DNA of 64,000 nt. Origin: an uncultured Fibrobacter sp. Its GTDB lineage: Bacteria; Fibrobacterota; Fibrobacteria; Fibrobacterales; Fibrobacteraceae. The DNA lies in NCBI GenBank assembly GCA_946405515.1, contig CAMJHM010000003.1:1-64000 (forward strand), given 5' to 3'. Below the pieces are notes generated by a model. The model was not told where the DNA came from. It did no database searches and worked only from the letters and a program-made list of their open reading frames with translations. Position 1 is the first letter of the stretch. Each line of letters opens with the position of its first letter. Below are positions 9,360 to 20,639 of this stretch, in pieces. The position numbers and the translations under genes were made by a program.

Positions 9360-11285
9360 ATGACGACATCCGACGAAATACTCAACAGGAACGAAAGCGA
9401 AGCAAACCTGCTTGTGGGGAACCTGATGCTCATCATCTGCATCATCTCGGTTGCCTTGGTTTTCATGCTCCTGCTTCTCGACTCGTTCATCCCGTTTGAC
9501 CTCCTCCTCCCCCTCATCATCTCAGGAAACGTCATCCGCATCCTGCTGTTTCTCCTCATCCGGCAGCGCAACGGCAGAGGCCCGTTCCTCAAGTGGGTCA
9601 TCTCGCTGTACATACTCGCCTTAGCCACCATTGTCTCGACATTGTTCGGGCAAATGGAATGGGTCCTTTTTGCAGGCCCGCTCATCATCGCCACTCGCTA
9701 CTACGATTTTTGGTTCACTATCAAGATTGGCCTGATTTCCATTTTCTGGTCTATCGTCTTCAGTTTCTGCCTCATCCCCATCAGCATCTACTCCGGGCTA
9801 ATAGACCTAAATCTCGCTGAATTCGGCGGAGATGTCGTCCTCAACGTCGCGCCGGGATTCCTCGGACTGAACAAGGCGGTCAATCTCGCCGCCGAGAACC
9901 TTGACCTCACATCCATTTTCGGTACAGTCGCCCTCTTTGACATCAAAGCAACATTCATTTTGGGTGCATTGCTGTTCATTGCCGCCATCATCACTAGGAA
10001 CGGCAGACAGATTATCGAAAACGAAATTACCGCCGTAACGAAGACGATTAAGCAAAAAAGCAACGACCTCGAAAACCTCAACGCCCTCGCCGACAACATC
10101 AACGAGCTGTATTTCATCGACCCGTTCACGGGGGCCTTCGACCACACCGTCCGCAACAGGAATACAAACCTAGATTCCCTTGCAATGCGTTTTACGTTCT
10201 CGGATGATTTTTTCTCTAGCGTTGCAAAAATTTTTGACTCGCTCGTTCACGAACAAGACCGGATTCCTTGCCACAGGTTCTTCTCGAAAGAAAACTTCAT
10301 GCACATCTTAGTCACAGGGGAGCCAGAATCCATTGAAGCCCGGTGGCTGCTCGCAAGCGAAGTCTTCTGGGTACGGAGCAAGGCTGTTCTCGGGTATAAT
10401 AAGAACGGCGAAAAATGCGTTGTCTTGAGTGTAGAAGAAATTTCCTCGGAAAAAGAAACGCAAAAGCTCACATCCGTGCTTGCAGGCCTCGCCGACGATT
10501 TCGATTACATCAGCCATATCAACCTCGAAAACAACGAAGTCACGCGAATCCACACTTCGGCCAAGTTCATGCAGGGAATTATCGCCGTCGATCACAAGAC
10601 TCCGCCCAACACATTCTCGGTGGACAACTTCAACTTTTTCATGGAAAGAATCGTTCACCCGGACGACCTCCCGGAATACCTCAAGGGAGGCATGCATCCA
10701 TCGTTCCTCGAACGGCTCCGCAAAGAAAAAGTCATCAAGTTCCGCTGCCGCGTTAAACTGGAAAAAGGTTACTGCTGGCACAATGCGAAGTTCATCGTAA
10801 GCGAGAACAACCCCTCCAATATCGTAGTCGGCCTCGTCGATATCAACGACATTGTCAATTTTGAAAACGAGCAAGTGAACCGCGCCGTTTACGAAAACGC
10901 AAGGACATTTGCCAAGGCATTCACCCAGCGCTACGCCGTTGCCTACTACGCCGACTTGGCCAACAAATCGGTTACGACATTCCAAGGAGAAAAAGTCACG
11001 GACCGCTACTACGATGGCAGCCTCACTTATATGAAATCGGCGGAAAACTTCATCGTAGAGAACGTTCACGAAGACGACAGAGCAAGGATAATCCAATACA
11101 TCCAGCCCGATTATATCCGTTCGCGCCTCGAAAAGGAAGGGTCCTACTCCACGACGTTCCGCGATGTTTCTACGACACCGTGCAAACTCTTCCGCATTGA
11201 AATTTTCTGGGGCCTTGACAAGGACCACGCCGTATTTGCAATAAGCGACATCACAGGCAAATCTTCCGAAGAAGCGCAAAGCTAA
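9360..11285 (+). CDS. multi-TM membrane sensor-like protein with PAS-like repeats and no recognisable output domain
   Basis: 641 aa; N-terminal TM cluster, then repeated PAS-like blocks (ERIVHPDDLPEYLKGGM..., VENVHEDDRARIIQYIQ...); no GGDEF, EAL or kinase motif seen. Confidence 0.55.
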   Translation: MTTSDEILNRNESEANLLVGNLMLIICIISVALVFMLLLLDSFIPFDLLLPLIISGNVIRILLFLLIRQRNGRGPFLKWVISLYILALATIVSTLFGQMEWVLFAGPLIIATRYYDFWFTIKIGLISIFWSIVFSFCLIPISIYSGLIDLNLAEFGGDVVLNVAPGFLGLNKAVNLAAENLDLTSIFGTVALFDIKATFILGALLFIAAIITRNGRQIIENEITAVTKTIKQKSNDLENLNALADNINELYFIDPFTGAFDHTVRNRNTNLDSLAMRFTFSDDFFSSVAKIFDSLVHEQDRIPCHRFFSKENFMHILVTGEPESIEARWLLASEVFWVRSKAVLGYNKNGEKCVVLSVEEISSEKETQKLTSVLAGLADDFDYISHINLENNEVTRIHTSAKFMQGIIAVDHKTPPNTFSVDNFNFFMERIVHPDDLPEYLKGGMHPSFLERLRKEKVIKFRCRVKLEKGYCWHNAKFIVSENNPSNIVVGLVDINDIVNFENEQVNRAVYENARTFAKAFTQRYAVAYYADLANKSVTTFQGEKVTDRYYDGSLTYMKSAENFIVENVHEDDRARIIQYIQPDYIRSRLEKEGSYSTTFRDVSTTPCKLFRIEIFWGLDKDHAVFAISDITGKSSEEAQS

Positions 11286-11321
11286 TCGTTTCTGCGGTCC
11301 CGATTTAAATATATTGTCGGT

Positions 11322-14300
11322 ATGCTGCACCTGAAATTTTCCCTGAACCTAGAAGACCTTGCCGACGAACTCATCGAGGCCGTCAAGGGTTCCTGGGGAA
11401 ACCCGTTCCAGACACCCGTGGTAATCTTCCCGGACCCAAAACTGGAACAGTGGTTCAGACTGCACTGGGTAAAAAAATGCGGGACACTTGCGAACTTGAA
11501 TTCCATGATGATAGACAAGTTCCTGCTCAAGATTCTCTGCCCCGACGACAACACGAAAAAGAAACTGAATGCCGACCTGCTCCGCAACGTTATCTGGGCA
11601 TACCTCTACGGCAATAACGATGTAAGCGAAGAAGACGCCAAGGCCGAAAAGCACAACTATCACCTGCTCGGAGACGAAGTTGTCCGCTACTTGGAAACCG
11701 ATGGCAAACTGGACGAACAGCACCTCTTTGACCTTTGCGGGAAGATGGCATCGCTCTTTTTGGAATACGAGACCTCAAGGCCGACGGGTTTTATCCGGAA
11801 AGGTGGAGCCGGAGACCTCGCCGAAGGAATTCTTGACCATTGGGAACAAGGCAACCTGCGAGATTTCTTTGACGGGGGTGACCGCGAAAAATGGCAGCGC
11901 GCGCTGTACTCCAAGGTTTTCCACCAGCACGGGAACAAGCCTTCGCTATTGACCCGCGCATTCGACGCCATGAACCAGCGGAAAAACGAAAACCATCCGC
12001 AAGAATTCAATACAACGTACCTGACTATCCCCTTCCTGTTCAAAGACTGCATGGACAACCACGATGGGCAATTCCACTGCGAACAGTTTATGGGTCAAGA
12101 CGGGCCCCTGCCTGTGTTCATCTTTGGGCTTACGGGCATGGGGCAGTTCTACCGCGTCATTTTGCAAAAGTTTGCCGAGAAACACGAAGTCTACGCCTAC
12201 ATACAGAACCCGTGCATGGAATTCTGGGAAGATACGGGCACACCGTGCGGAGACATCCACCGCAAATGGCTTTCACGAAACGGCGAATGGCAAGGCGAAT
12301 CGGGATCCATCCCGGAAAGCATCCGCGACCGCTTGCGCACACACCTCGATGAATCAGCCGACCCCGAAGACGACGATTCCGAACAAGGTGTAGATTCCTC
12401 CTCCGAGAACGCACTCCTGTGTTACTGGGGAAAATCAGGACGCGACAATATCAAATTGTGGTGCCAAGCCGCCGATTACGATTTTGAATTCGCCGGAGAT
12501 GCTGATTCTGGAGAAGGTGAAGCGATTCCCACGGACACACTCTTGCACAAGGTGCAAAACATGGTCGCGAGCCGCAAAAACGAATTGCCAAGATTGCTCG
12601 ACAGCCTGCCCGAAGGCGAATCCTCGGAATCACCGCAAGACAACAGCTTTACTATCACCGCCGCCCCGACAAGGGAACGCGAGATGGACGCGCTCCATAC
12701 GCAAATCTGCAAGCTGCTCGCCGAAAAGGACAATGACGGCAATCCGGTGAACCGCATCAGCGACATTCTCGTTTTCTCGCCCTGCCTAGACGACTACCGC
12801 ACCGCTATCTATCAGGCTTTTGACCAGAGCTCCGAAAGGGACATTCCGTTCTCGATTGTCGATTCGCCCGCAAAAAGTTCACTCACAGCCGAAGCACTCG
12901 AAGCACTTTTTAAAGTACAGCAAGCCGGAAGCCTGAACCGTCCCGCATTCTTCAGTTTGATCCGCAACCCCGTCGTGCAAAATACCCGCCGCATCACCGA
13001 CGACAACGTGAGCGCCTGGGAAACATGGGTCAGGAACACAAGCACCTTCCGCACACGCACAAAAAGCGACGACTGGGGAAAAAATCTGCGCCGGATTCTC
13101 GCATCGCGATTCAGCACGCACACCATCGACATTGGCGATGGTGAATGCCTCCCCTACGCCGACATGATGAGCGCAAACAGTACGGCATTGAGCCGCTTTG
13201 CCGACGGCATCGAAGAACTCGGCGAATGGATAGCGCTTGCAAAGAACGAGCCCGCCGTGACGCCCGCCGTACTCGATAAAATCGTGAATTTCCTGAACAA
13301 CTGGGTCGCCATGCCGAACCCACCGGAGGGCTTTGCAGGAGAGACCATCGTTTTCCAGAACGTGAATGCAGCTATCGAAAATCTCCGCATCCAATTTGAT
13401 GCCGGAGCTCCATACATTTCGTGGGCCTGCATTTCGCAAACGCTTTGCGGTGCCGCCGAAAGTTCCGAATACAGTTGCGGGAACCTTTTTGTCAACGGGA
13501 TTACTTTCTCCAAATTCATCCCCAACAGAATTATCCCTGTAAAGCACTTGTTCTTTATCGGGGCGGATTCCACAAGTTTCCCCGGCAGCAAGACCCAAAA
13601 CACGCTGGATTTGCGCAAAGCCGTAGCCCCTTGGCCCGGCGATGACTCTCCCATCGCCAAACGCCGTTACGCATTTTTGTGCCAGTTGATGTGTACAAAA
13701 GAAAGTTTCCACATCAGCTACGTGAACCAAAATATTGTCAAAGACGAGGAACTCTATCCTTCCTCCGTCGTAAACGACATCAGGAATTTCCTCAAGATTG
13801 CCATCAAGCAGAGTTTCAAGGCCGCTGGCAAAGACATCTCTGCGATGGAGGCAAAATCACTCGCCGGAAAACTGTGGAAGCAGCAAGAAATTCCGCTCGA
13901 CGAGAAACGCCTTTACAGCGAGTTGTTCACCTCCAAAGAATTCCGAAACAAGTCCGTTTACAATAAGAGAGTGGCCCACGGAGATTCTACTTCTGGCTAC
14001 GGCAATCTGCCGGGCTCTATCGACAAATGCCCAGGACGCGTCAGCTTGTACCAGCTAAAATGTTTCTTGGACGACCCCATCGAATTCCGCGTCTCGCAAA
14101 TGATGCAAATGGACGAAGACACAGACCATTTGGACGACGAAGTTTTCGAGCCCATTGACTTTGACCGTCTTGAACAAAGTTCCCTTATGAAAAACATGGT
14201 GGCCGCAGCCATTACCGGGAACAAGCAAGACCTCGACGCACTCCGTAAAAACCTTGAATTGGGCGGCAAAATTCCCGACGGGCAATATGGAGAAAAATTG

Positions 14301-14990
14301 TGGAAGGTTGCCGAAGATCGCAAAGACGCGTTGTTGGAGCAAATGGCAGAATTCCCAGATTCTCCGGCAAGCCAAACCGAAAACTGGACATATAAAGACA
14401 AAATAGAACTCCCGATTGTACAACCCGATGGAACGCGATGGACCCTATTGGGAGCCCTTGACTGGTGCAACGGCGAGCGCAACAAGATTACGAGCATCAC
14501 GACCTCGAAAATGAGGGGAAAAGCCGGCAAAAAGTATTTCAAGAACAGCAAATACACAGGCCCGTATGTGGCTGCCCTCGCCCTGATTGCGCAAAAGGAT
14601 TCTCACGAAGCCGAAGACGTAGACATTTCCATTTACAGCACCAAGGAGCACGAGCCCAGCAGAGCAAAGGTCCGCATGACACCCAAGCAGGCACGGGAAA
14701 CACTCTCCGCACTTTACGACAAGGCATTCCAAAAGAAATATTCCAAGGCCGTCCCCATCGACATGGTTGACGAGACTGTAGAAAACTTCGCCGACTACAC
14801 CCAAAAACTGAGCAACGCCTGGGCCTATTTCGAAAAGCGCCACCTGCTCGACAAGCGAAAAGACACAGGGTTCGACCCGCAAAACGATTTTAACGGTGAA
14901 TCGGGAGCATGGTTCACCGAAGCCAAAAGGCAAAAAGAACTGTTCCGCATTGAAATCGGTGCGCCACAGAATACGGAGGCCAAAAGATGA
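11322..14990 (+). CDS. recC: exodeoxyribonuclease V gamma subunit
   Basis: 1222 aa; N-terminal pattern PFQTPVVIFPDPKLEQWFRLHWVKKCGTLANL; directly upstream of recB and recD with a 4-nt overlap. Confidence 0.9.
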   Translation: MLHLKFSLNLEDLADELIEAVKGSWGNPFQTPVVIFPDPKLEQWFRLHWVKKCGTLANLNSMMIDKFLLKILCPDDNTKKKLNADLLRNVIWAYLYGNNDVSEEDAKAEKHNYHLLGDEVVRYLETDGKLDEQHLFDLCGKMASLFLEYETSRPTGFIRKGGAGDLAEGILDHWEQGNLRDFFDGGDREKWQRALYSKVFHQHGNKPSLLTRAFDAMNQRKNENHPQEFNTTYLTIPFLFKDCMDNHDGQFHCEQFMGQDGPLPVFIFGLTGMGQFYRVILQKFAEKHEVYAYIQNPCMEFWEDTGTPCGDIHRKWLSRNGEWQGESGSIPESIRDRLRTHLDESADPEDDDSEQGVDSSSENALLCYWGKSGRDNIKLWCQAADYDFEFAGDADSGEGEAIPTDTLLHKVQNMVASRKNELPRLLDSLPEGESSESPQDNSFTITAAPTREREMDALHTQICKLLAEKDNDGNPVNRISDILVFSPCLDDYRTAIYQAFDQSSERDIPFSIVDSPAKSSLTAEALEALFKVQQAGSLNRPAFFSLIRNPVVQNTRRITDDNVSAWETWVRNTSTFRTRTKSDDWGKNLRRILASRFSTHTIDIGDGECLPYADMMSANSTALSRFADGIEELGEWIALAKNEPAVTPAVLDKIVNFLNNWVAMPNPPEGFAGETIVFQNVNAAIENLRIQFDAGAPYISWACISQTLCGAAESSEYSCGNLFVNGITFSKFIPNRIIPVKHLFFIGADSTSFPGSKTQNTLDLRKAVAPWPGDDSPIAKRRYAFLCQLMCTKESFHISYVNQNIVKDEELYPSSVVNDIRNFLKIAIKQSFKAAGKDISAMEAKSLAGKLWKQQEIPLDEKRLYSELFTSKEFRNKSVYNKRVAHGDSTSGYGNLPGSIDKCPGRVSLYQLKCFLDDPIEFRVSQMMQMDEDTDHLDDEVFEPIDFDRLEQSSLMKNMVAAAITGNKQDLDALRKNLELGGKIPDGQYGEKLWKVAEDRKDALLEQMAEFPDSPASQTENWTYKDKIELPIVQPDGTRWTLLGALDWCNGERNKITSITTSKMRGKAGKKYFKNSKYTGPYVAALALIAQKDSHEAEDVDISIYSTKEHEPSRAKVRMTPKQARETLSALYDKAFQKKYSKAVPIDMVDETVENFADYTQKLSNAWAYFEKRHLLDKRKDTGFDPQNDFNGESGAWFTEAKRQKELFRIEIGAPQNTEAKR

Positions 14991-17900
14991 GTATTGAAAA
15001 AATCATCGACCCCCGTAAAAACCTGTTCATCGAAGCTTCTGCCGGAACGGGCAAAACTTACACCATCCAGCAAGTTGTGGCCCAGCTTGTTGATGAAGGT
15101 TGCCCGCTCAAGAAAATCCTCATCGTCACCTACACCGAAAAAGCAGCAGGCGAACTGAGAGACCGCATCCGCAAAAAGATGGAAGAAGTCCTCGATGCCG
15201 AAGGGACCGATCGCATTACCGCCGAGAAATTCGAGAAAGCCCTGCGCGACGTTGACAATGCCGCCATTTTCACAATCCATTCCTTCTGCCAAAAAGCACT
15301 GAAGGAATACGCCTACGAAGCGGGGCGTCCATTCGACCTCGCCATGGTCGACGACAAAGAAGTAAAAGCGATGATAAGCGCTTGGGCTCGCGACAAATGG
15401 CCTAGCAACAAACTCTACCAGACGATTCTGCAAAACGCTCCGGCAGCAGACTCGCTCGAAGAATCGCTCACGGATAGGCTCTCCTCGGCAATCAACATGT
15501 ACAAAGGAGAAACCGCCGACGGGAAGGAAACCATCGGCCTCGACAACGCCGAAGAAAGCCCATTCGAAACTATCCCGGAAAAATTTGCCGACCTGTTAAG
15601 CAACAAAGAAATTGCCGATAATTTGGCCACCTTGGAAAAGTATTCCGACCTCAGTTTTACCAAAACTGGCAAAAACAAAGTCAGCGATTTCATCAATGCG
15701 CTCAAGGAATGGACCAGCGGGAATGCGTTGTTCAACGGGAAAACTTTCTCAGCCACGAAAACGATTGAATCGTGGCCAGCCGAGGCTCACAACGCCTTCC
15801 TGTTCTTCAAAAAATTCAAGGACAAGTTTAGTGATTTGCCCGGCACGATTCTCCAAGCGCAAATTCAGAAATTCCTTTACAGCCAGATAAAACCGCTTTT
15901 CAACGAATGGCAAAAATACAAGGGCGAAAACAAAGAGCAGTCGTTCAACGACATGATTCTCTCTGTCCACAGCGCCGTCCTCAAGAAGGGTGAAAACGGG
16001 GCAGAAAGCGAGCTTTGCAACAGACTCCGCGAACAATACCGCTACGCCATCATCGACGAATTCCAAGACACGAACCAGCTGCAATGGGACATTTTCAAGG
16101 AAATTTTCCTGAAAGCCAACAACCATTCCATTTTCGTGGTGGGCGACCCCAAGCAATCCATCTACAGTTTCCAAGGTGCCGATGTAAACGTTTACCACAA
16201 GGCCACCCAAGAGATTGGCAACCGCAAGGACTTGGAACACAACTATCGTTCCACGAACTCCGTTATCGAGGCATGCAACAACCTCTTTGAATGTAAGGAT
16301 TTCTTTGGCAACAGTGTAGAATTCAAACGCTCCTATGCACCCGGCAACAAACTCGGCGACAATCCGAAAGCAAAAGCACTCCAGAAACCAGATGCAAAAT
16401 TCCACGATGCAAAAACAGATTCCTGGGATGATATCGCTCCCTTCTGGATATCTGAAAATAGCGTCAACAGCACTAATTTCGCACAAACTTGCGTTGAAAA
16501 AATTATTGACTGCTGCACATTTGTCGATTCAAAAGAAGGCAAGCGGACAAAACTACGAGTTTTCAACAAGAATCCCAAAAACAGCGAAGACATCTACCGC
16601 AACGTGACATTCAAGGATTTCGCCGTTCTCGCGCGCTCCAGAAGCGAGATGGAAAATATTGAGACTTGCATGAAACTCGCCGGTGTTCCCTTCACGCGTT
16701 ATAAAGACAGCAATCTTTTTTACGGGCGTGAATGTGCCGAATGGATTTCGCTGTTCAAGGCAATCAATGCCACCGATTTTTCGGCATGGAACAGGCGCAT
16801 TTTGAACGAAGTGTTGATTACCGACTTTTTCGCTGTAGCCTTGAGCGATGTGGAAAGTGAATTTTTCGATGACCCGTTCAGCAAGCCACGGCAGATGATA
16901 TGCCACTGGAAAGAACTCGCGAGCGAACGCCGCTTTGCCGAAATGCAAGAAAGCATCTACGCCGAAAGCGAAGTGGAAAAGCGCCTTTCTGATTTGAGCA
17001 AGTTACAGGAATTCACGAAGCTCCGCCAAATCGGGAATTACGCCATCAACTACCTGTACAACCATAGTTGCACTTTAGACGACCTTATCCGGCATCTGCA
17101 AAATCTCTCCATTTCTTCGGGCGATGCCGACGATCAGGACAGCAACCTTGTCGCGAAGGGCTCAGATTTTGACGCCGTCCAAGTCATGACAATTCACGCG
17201 TCCAAAGGTCTAGAATTCCCCGTTGTCATTTCGGTCGCAGGGTTTAAACAACTGAACAAAAACACGGACGGGCCATACCTGTACCATGAAAGCGATTCCA
17301 TCCACCTAGGCTACGGACAAAACGCAAAGAATGCCCGCCAAGCCGAGGAACTGGAAGAATGGTCAAGACTCTTTTATGTCGACTTCACTCGAGCATCCTC
17401 AATACTGGTGCTCCCCCGCTATGCAAACTGGTACGATGAGGGCGACACCCCCAAAGAAGATTTTCGCTTCCTCGCCAATTCCCTGAAGAGTTTCTGTTCC
17501 GATGAAAAGAACGAAAAACTCTTTAAAATCATGGGAACGGTAAAAGAATGGGACATTCCGACCGAACGTCTATTAAAGAGCAACATTCAAGACAACATTC
17601 TTGCGACTGCAAAAGAATTGCTCGGGGGACAAAGCGAAGAAGGGGCTGACGCAGAAAGCAAACAAAAAGAATATATCCAGGCATTGCAAAAAGAGGTTAC
17701 CCGTCTCGGCATCATGCAACATTCTTACAGCACACTTGCTGGCAAAAAAGAATCCTCGCTCAGCATCGACGAAGAGGCAAACCTTGATAAAGAAGGAAGT
17801 GCCGAGGCAAACTATTACGCAGGCGAAGATATCGGGCCCGACGCTTCGCAAATCGAAGCCGAAATCAAATACCCGCGTGGTTCAAAAATCGGTAACGCGC

Positions 17901-18670
17901 TCCACGAAATTTTTGAACTCAGCAAGTTCAAAGAAATTGGCTTGAGCCACGAGAATGTAGAATCTATGTACGGCTCCGCAGAGCTTTCAATGCTCGTGGA
18001 GGAAACATTCAAGAAGCAGTCCCTGCCCATTTGGGACCACAAGGACGAATGGACACGCCACACGCTCGATATCGTTTGGAACACGCTGAATGCAAGCCTG
18101 CCCGCCATCGAAGCTGGACACAGAAGCGGAGCGAGTTTCAAGTTGACGAGCCTCGACGACAACAGCCGAAAAGCCGAAGTCCAATTCCACCTGAACGCCA
18201 CCACCGACGACAACGGCGAAGCGAGCGAATACCTGCAAAGCATCTGCAAAGGATTCATTGACCTAGTGTTCATGCGCCGCGATACACAGGGACAACTCCG
18301 TTTTTCCATTGTTGACTGGAAATCCGATGTAATGGCAGACGGCGATTACAGCCCATCAAGCGTACAGAAAAAAGTAGACGAAGACTACTCCGTTCAGCGA
18401 GTGCTCTACAGCTACTGTCTCATCAAGTGGCTCAAGCAGTTCTACGGAGCAGGCAACAGTGGCAACAGCAACACCCCGCTCACGGAATCCGAAATTTACG
18501 ACAAGTTCTTCGGTGGAATGTATTACGTATTCCTGCGCGGCTGCAAGGCAGACACCGAAAACGGCATCTACGCGCACACTTGGGAAAATTTTGACGCGTT
18601 GCAAAAATCCTACAGCAACATCCGCAAGCTCATGCGCAAACGCAAAGAAACCGTGGAGGACGAACAATGA
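14987..18670 (+). CDS. recB: exodeoxyribonuclease V beta subunit
   Basis: Walker A LFIEASAGTGKTYTI; UvrD motifs RYAIIDEFQDTNQLQWDIF, VGDPKQSIYSFQGAD; C-terminal nuclease FSIVDWKSD. Confidence 0.95.
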   Translation: MSIEKIIDPRKNLFIEASAGTGKTYTIQQVVAQLVDEGCPLKKILIVTYTEKAAGELRDRIRKKMEEVLDAEGTDRITAEKFEKALRDVDNAAIFTIHSFCQKALKEYAYEAGRPFDLAMVDDKEVKAMISAWARDKWPSNKLYQTILQNAPAADSLEESLTDRLSSAINMYKGETADGKETIGLDNAEESPFETIPEKFADLLSNKEIADNLATLEKYSDLSFTKTGKNKVSDFINALKEWTSGNALFNGKTFSATKTIESWPAEAHNAFLFFKKFKDKFSDLPGTILQAQIQKFLYSQIKPLFNEWQKYKGENKEQSFNDMILSVHSAVLKKGENGAESELCNRLREQYRYAIIDEFQDTNQLQWDIFKEIFLKANNHSIFVVGDPKQSIYSFQGADVNVYHKATQEIGNRKDLEHNYRSTNSVIEACNNLFECKDFFGNSVEFKRSYAPGNKLGDNPKAKALQKPDAKFHDAKTDSWDDIAPFWISENSVNSTNFAQTCVEKIIDCCTFVDSKEGKRTKLRVFNKNPKNSEDIYRNVTFKDFAVLARSRSEMENIETCMKLAGVPFTRYKDSNLFYGRECAEWISLFKAINATDFSAWNRRILNEVLITDFFAVALSDVESEFFDDPFSKPRQMICHWKELASERRFAEMQESIYAESEVEKRLSDLSKLQEFTKLRQIGNYAINYLYNHSCTLDDLIRHLQNLSISSGDADDQDSNLVAKGSDFDAVQVMTIHASKGLEFPVVISVAGFKQLNKNTDGPYLYHESDSIHLGYGQNAKNARQAEELEEWSRLFYVDFTRASSILVLPRYANWYDEGDTPKEDFRFLANSLKSFCSDEKNEKLFKIMGTVKEWDIPTERLLKSNIQDNILATAKELLGGQSEEGADAESKQKEYIQALQKEVTRLGIMQHSYSTLAGKKESSLSIDEEANLDKEGSAEANYYAGEDIGPDASQIEAEIKYPRGSKIGNALHEIFELSKFKEIGLSHENVESMYGSAELSMLVEETFKKQSLPIWDHKDEWTRHTLDIVWNTLNASLPAIEAGHRSGASFKLTSLDDNSRKAEVQFHLNATTDDNGEASEYLQSICKGFIDLVFMRRDTQGQLRFSIVDWKSDVMADGDYSPSSVQKKVDEDYSVQRVLYSYCLIKWLKQFYGAGNSGNSNTPLTESEIYDKFFGGMYYVFLRGCKADTENGIYAHTWENFDALQKSYSNIRKLMRKRKETVEDEQ

Positions 18671-20589
18671 GCCAAGTCATCGCCCCCATCAATGTACACC
18701 TGCACCGGTTTATAACGCAAGCAGAGCCGAACCTCCCGGAATGCGTGCAGAAATTCCTCTACCTTGTCCTTTCGCTGCAAGACGACGGCAATACACAATT
18801 TGCACTGGATGCCGACTCATTCTACAACAAATGGGCACAGAAATGGAACGGGCTACTCAAACTTTACGACACCGATTCCATTGAATTCGAAGCCGGAAAA
18901 TTCAGCGACGCCAGCGAGTTCAAGCCGATTATCGAAAGCGCCATCGCCGCCATTCTTAAGCAAAAGTTCGAAAGCATCATTGACTGGAAACCTGAAGACA
19001 GTGAAGTTTCCGACGAAGTCAATTCCAAACTTTTTGTCGCAAGCAAATCTGGAAGCACCACCTACCTGTACATCGCGAAATACTTCGAAGCAAAGCGCAT
19101 CATTGAGCGCACCGCCACAACGCTATTCACCGACGGGTCCACCCCATCGGAATCGGCAATCGCGAACTGCATTGAAAAAATCGCCCAAATCCACACGAAG
19201 AATCCCCAGTTTGCAAACAAGAGTAATCCCGAAGGCAAATTCGTCGTAAACCGGGAACAAGCCGAAGCGATTATCCGCGGGCAAAGCGAAAACCTCATCA
19301 TCACAGGCGGGCCGGGCACCGGAAAGACAACCGTCGTGCTGTACATCCTTTGGTGCATGCTAGAATCCCACCCGGAATACCTTGACTACGAAATCTATCT
19401 CGCCGCACCAAGCGGCAAAGCGGCCGACCGCATGCGCGAAAGCCTTGTCGGGAGCCTGGGCGAAATTGAGCCTAACGAAAGGGAAAACCACGCCGACATT
19501 TTCAACAAGTTAAGCAACCTCGAGAGCAGCACGATTCACAGGATGCTCAAGTACACCCCCAACGACGGGGGATACCGCTACAACAAAAAGAATCCGTTCG
19601 GCAAAAATTCCATCTTCGTCATCGACGAAGCGAGCATGATAGACATCTCGCTTTTCGCTGCATTCTTGCAAGCCATCCAAGAAGGTTCAAGAATCTTCGT
19701 GCTGGGCGATCCGTACCAGTTGCCTTCCGTCGAAGCGGGGGCCGTTCTCGGCGAAATTCTCAAACCCGAAAATACGACGCGCAACTTTGTCGTCAAGCTC
19801 ACGAAATCAAACCGCTTTACCGACGATTCCGAAATCGGCAGACTCGCCAAGGCCATCCAGAACCAAGCCGACATTCCGTTTGAATCCGGCGATGCAGTCA
19901 AATTCATCAACGCCACCACCGGAACCAAAAAAGAAGAAGAAAACGCCACTGCCGTTCTCGTAAACGAGTGGGTCAAGGACTTTGCCGAAATGCCCGCCCT
20001 TGCCGAAGCCGCCTCCAAGGAGATGGACCTCGAAGACAAACCCGCCTGCAACCGCCTGTGGGAACTGTCCCTCCAAAAACGAATCCTGTCGGCGGAACGT
20101 CGCGGGCCGCGTGGAGTGGAGAAACTGAACCAAGCCGCCTGCAAGCGAATCCGGCAGCAATACGCCAAAGCAAGCGGCAATCCTACACCCCCCGCGAACC
20201 AGTATTTCCCGGGCGAAATCCTCATTTTGACGCGCAACCAGTCGATGTACAAACTATACAACGGCGACACGGGAATCGTCATTTTCAAAGATGGACGGCC
20301 ATACCTGATGATAAAGCGCGAACGCTTCGAGTTCTACCCGCTCTCGCTTTTGCCGGCAGACGCCATCGAACCCGCATTCGCCATCACGATCCACAAATCG
20401 CAGGGATCCGAATACAACCACGTGATGATGTTCCTCCCCACACGCGAAGGCCACCCCCTCCTGACAAACCAAATCCTGTACACCGGAATCACCCGCGCCA
20501 AGAAAACCGTGACTATCGTCGCAAGCGAACAAGCCTTCCACGCCGCCTGCACAACCACAACCCAGCGCGACACCGGCATCCGCCTATAA
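18667..20589 (+). CDS. recD: exodeoxyribonuclease V alpha subunit
   Basis: LIITGGPGTGKTTVVLYIL; IFVIDEASMIDISLF; LGDPYQLPSVEAGAVLGE; AFAITIHKSQGSEYNHVMMFLP; 4-nt overlap with recB. Confidence 0.95.
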   Translation: MSQVIAPINVHLHRFITQAEPNLPECVQKFLYLVLSLQDDGNTQFALDADSFYNKWAQKWNGLLKLYDTDSIEFEAGKFSDASEFKPIIESAIAAILKQKFESIIDWKPEDSEVSDEVNSKLFVASKSGSTTYLYIAKYFEAKRIIERTATTLFTDGSTPSESAIANCIEKIAQIHTKNPQFANKSNPEGKFVVNREQAEAIIRGQSENLIITGGPGTGKTTVVLYILWCMLESHPEYLDYEIYLAAPSGKAADRMRESLVGSLGEIEPNERENHADIFNKLSNLESSTIHRMLKYTPNDGGYRYNKKNPFGKNSIFVIDEASMIDISLFAAFLQAIQEGSRIFVLGDPYQLPSVEAGAVLGEILKPENTTRNFVVKLTKSNRFTDDSEIGRLAKAIQNQADIPFESGDAVKFINATTGTKKEEENATAVLVNEWVKDFAEMPALAEAASKEMDLEDKPACNRLWELSLQKRILSAERRGPRGVEKLNQAACKRIRQQYAKASGNPTPPANQYFPGEILILTRNQSMYKLYNGDTGIVIFKDGRPYLMIKRERFEFYPLSLLPADAIEPAFAITIHKSQGSEYNHVMMFLPTREGHPLLTNQILYTGITRAKKTVTIVASEQAFHAACTTTTQRDTGIRL

Positions 20590-20639
20590 AAAACAAAAAA
20601 ACGAGAATAGAAGCGTCGGCCGGGGAAGGGGAGGGTGCA

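Noticed and set aside
10308-11330. 340-aa minus-strand ORF opposite the PAS-like sensor gene
   Set aside because: Antisense shadow; no domain signature.
11322-20589. RecBCD operon considered as a novel anti-phage system
   Set aside because: All three subunits have canonical motifs and order (recC-recB-recD with 4-nt overlaps); this is ordinary recombination and repair machinery.
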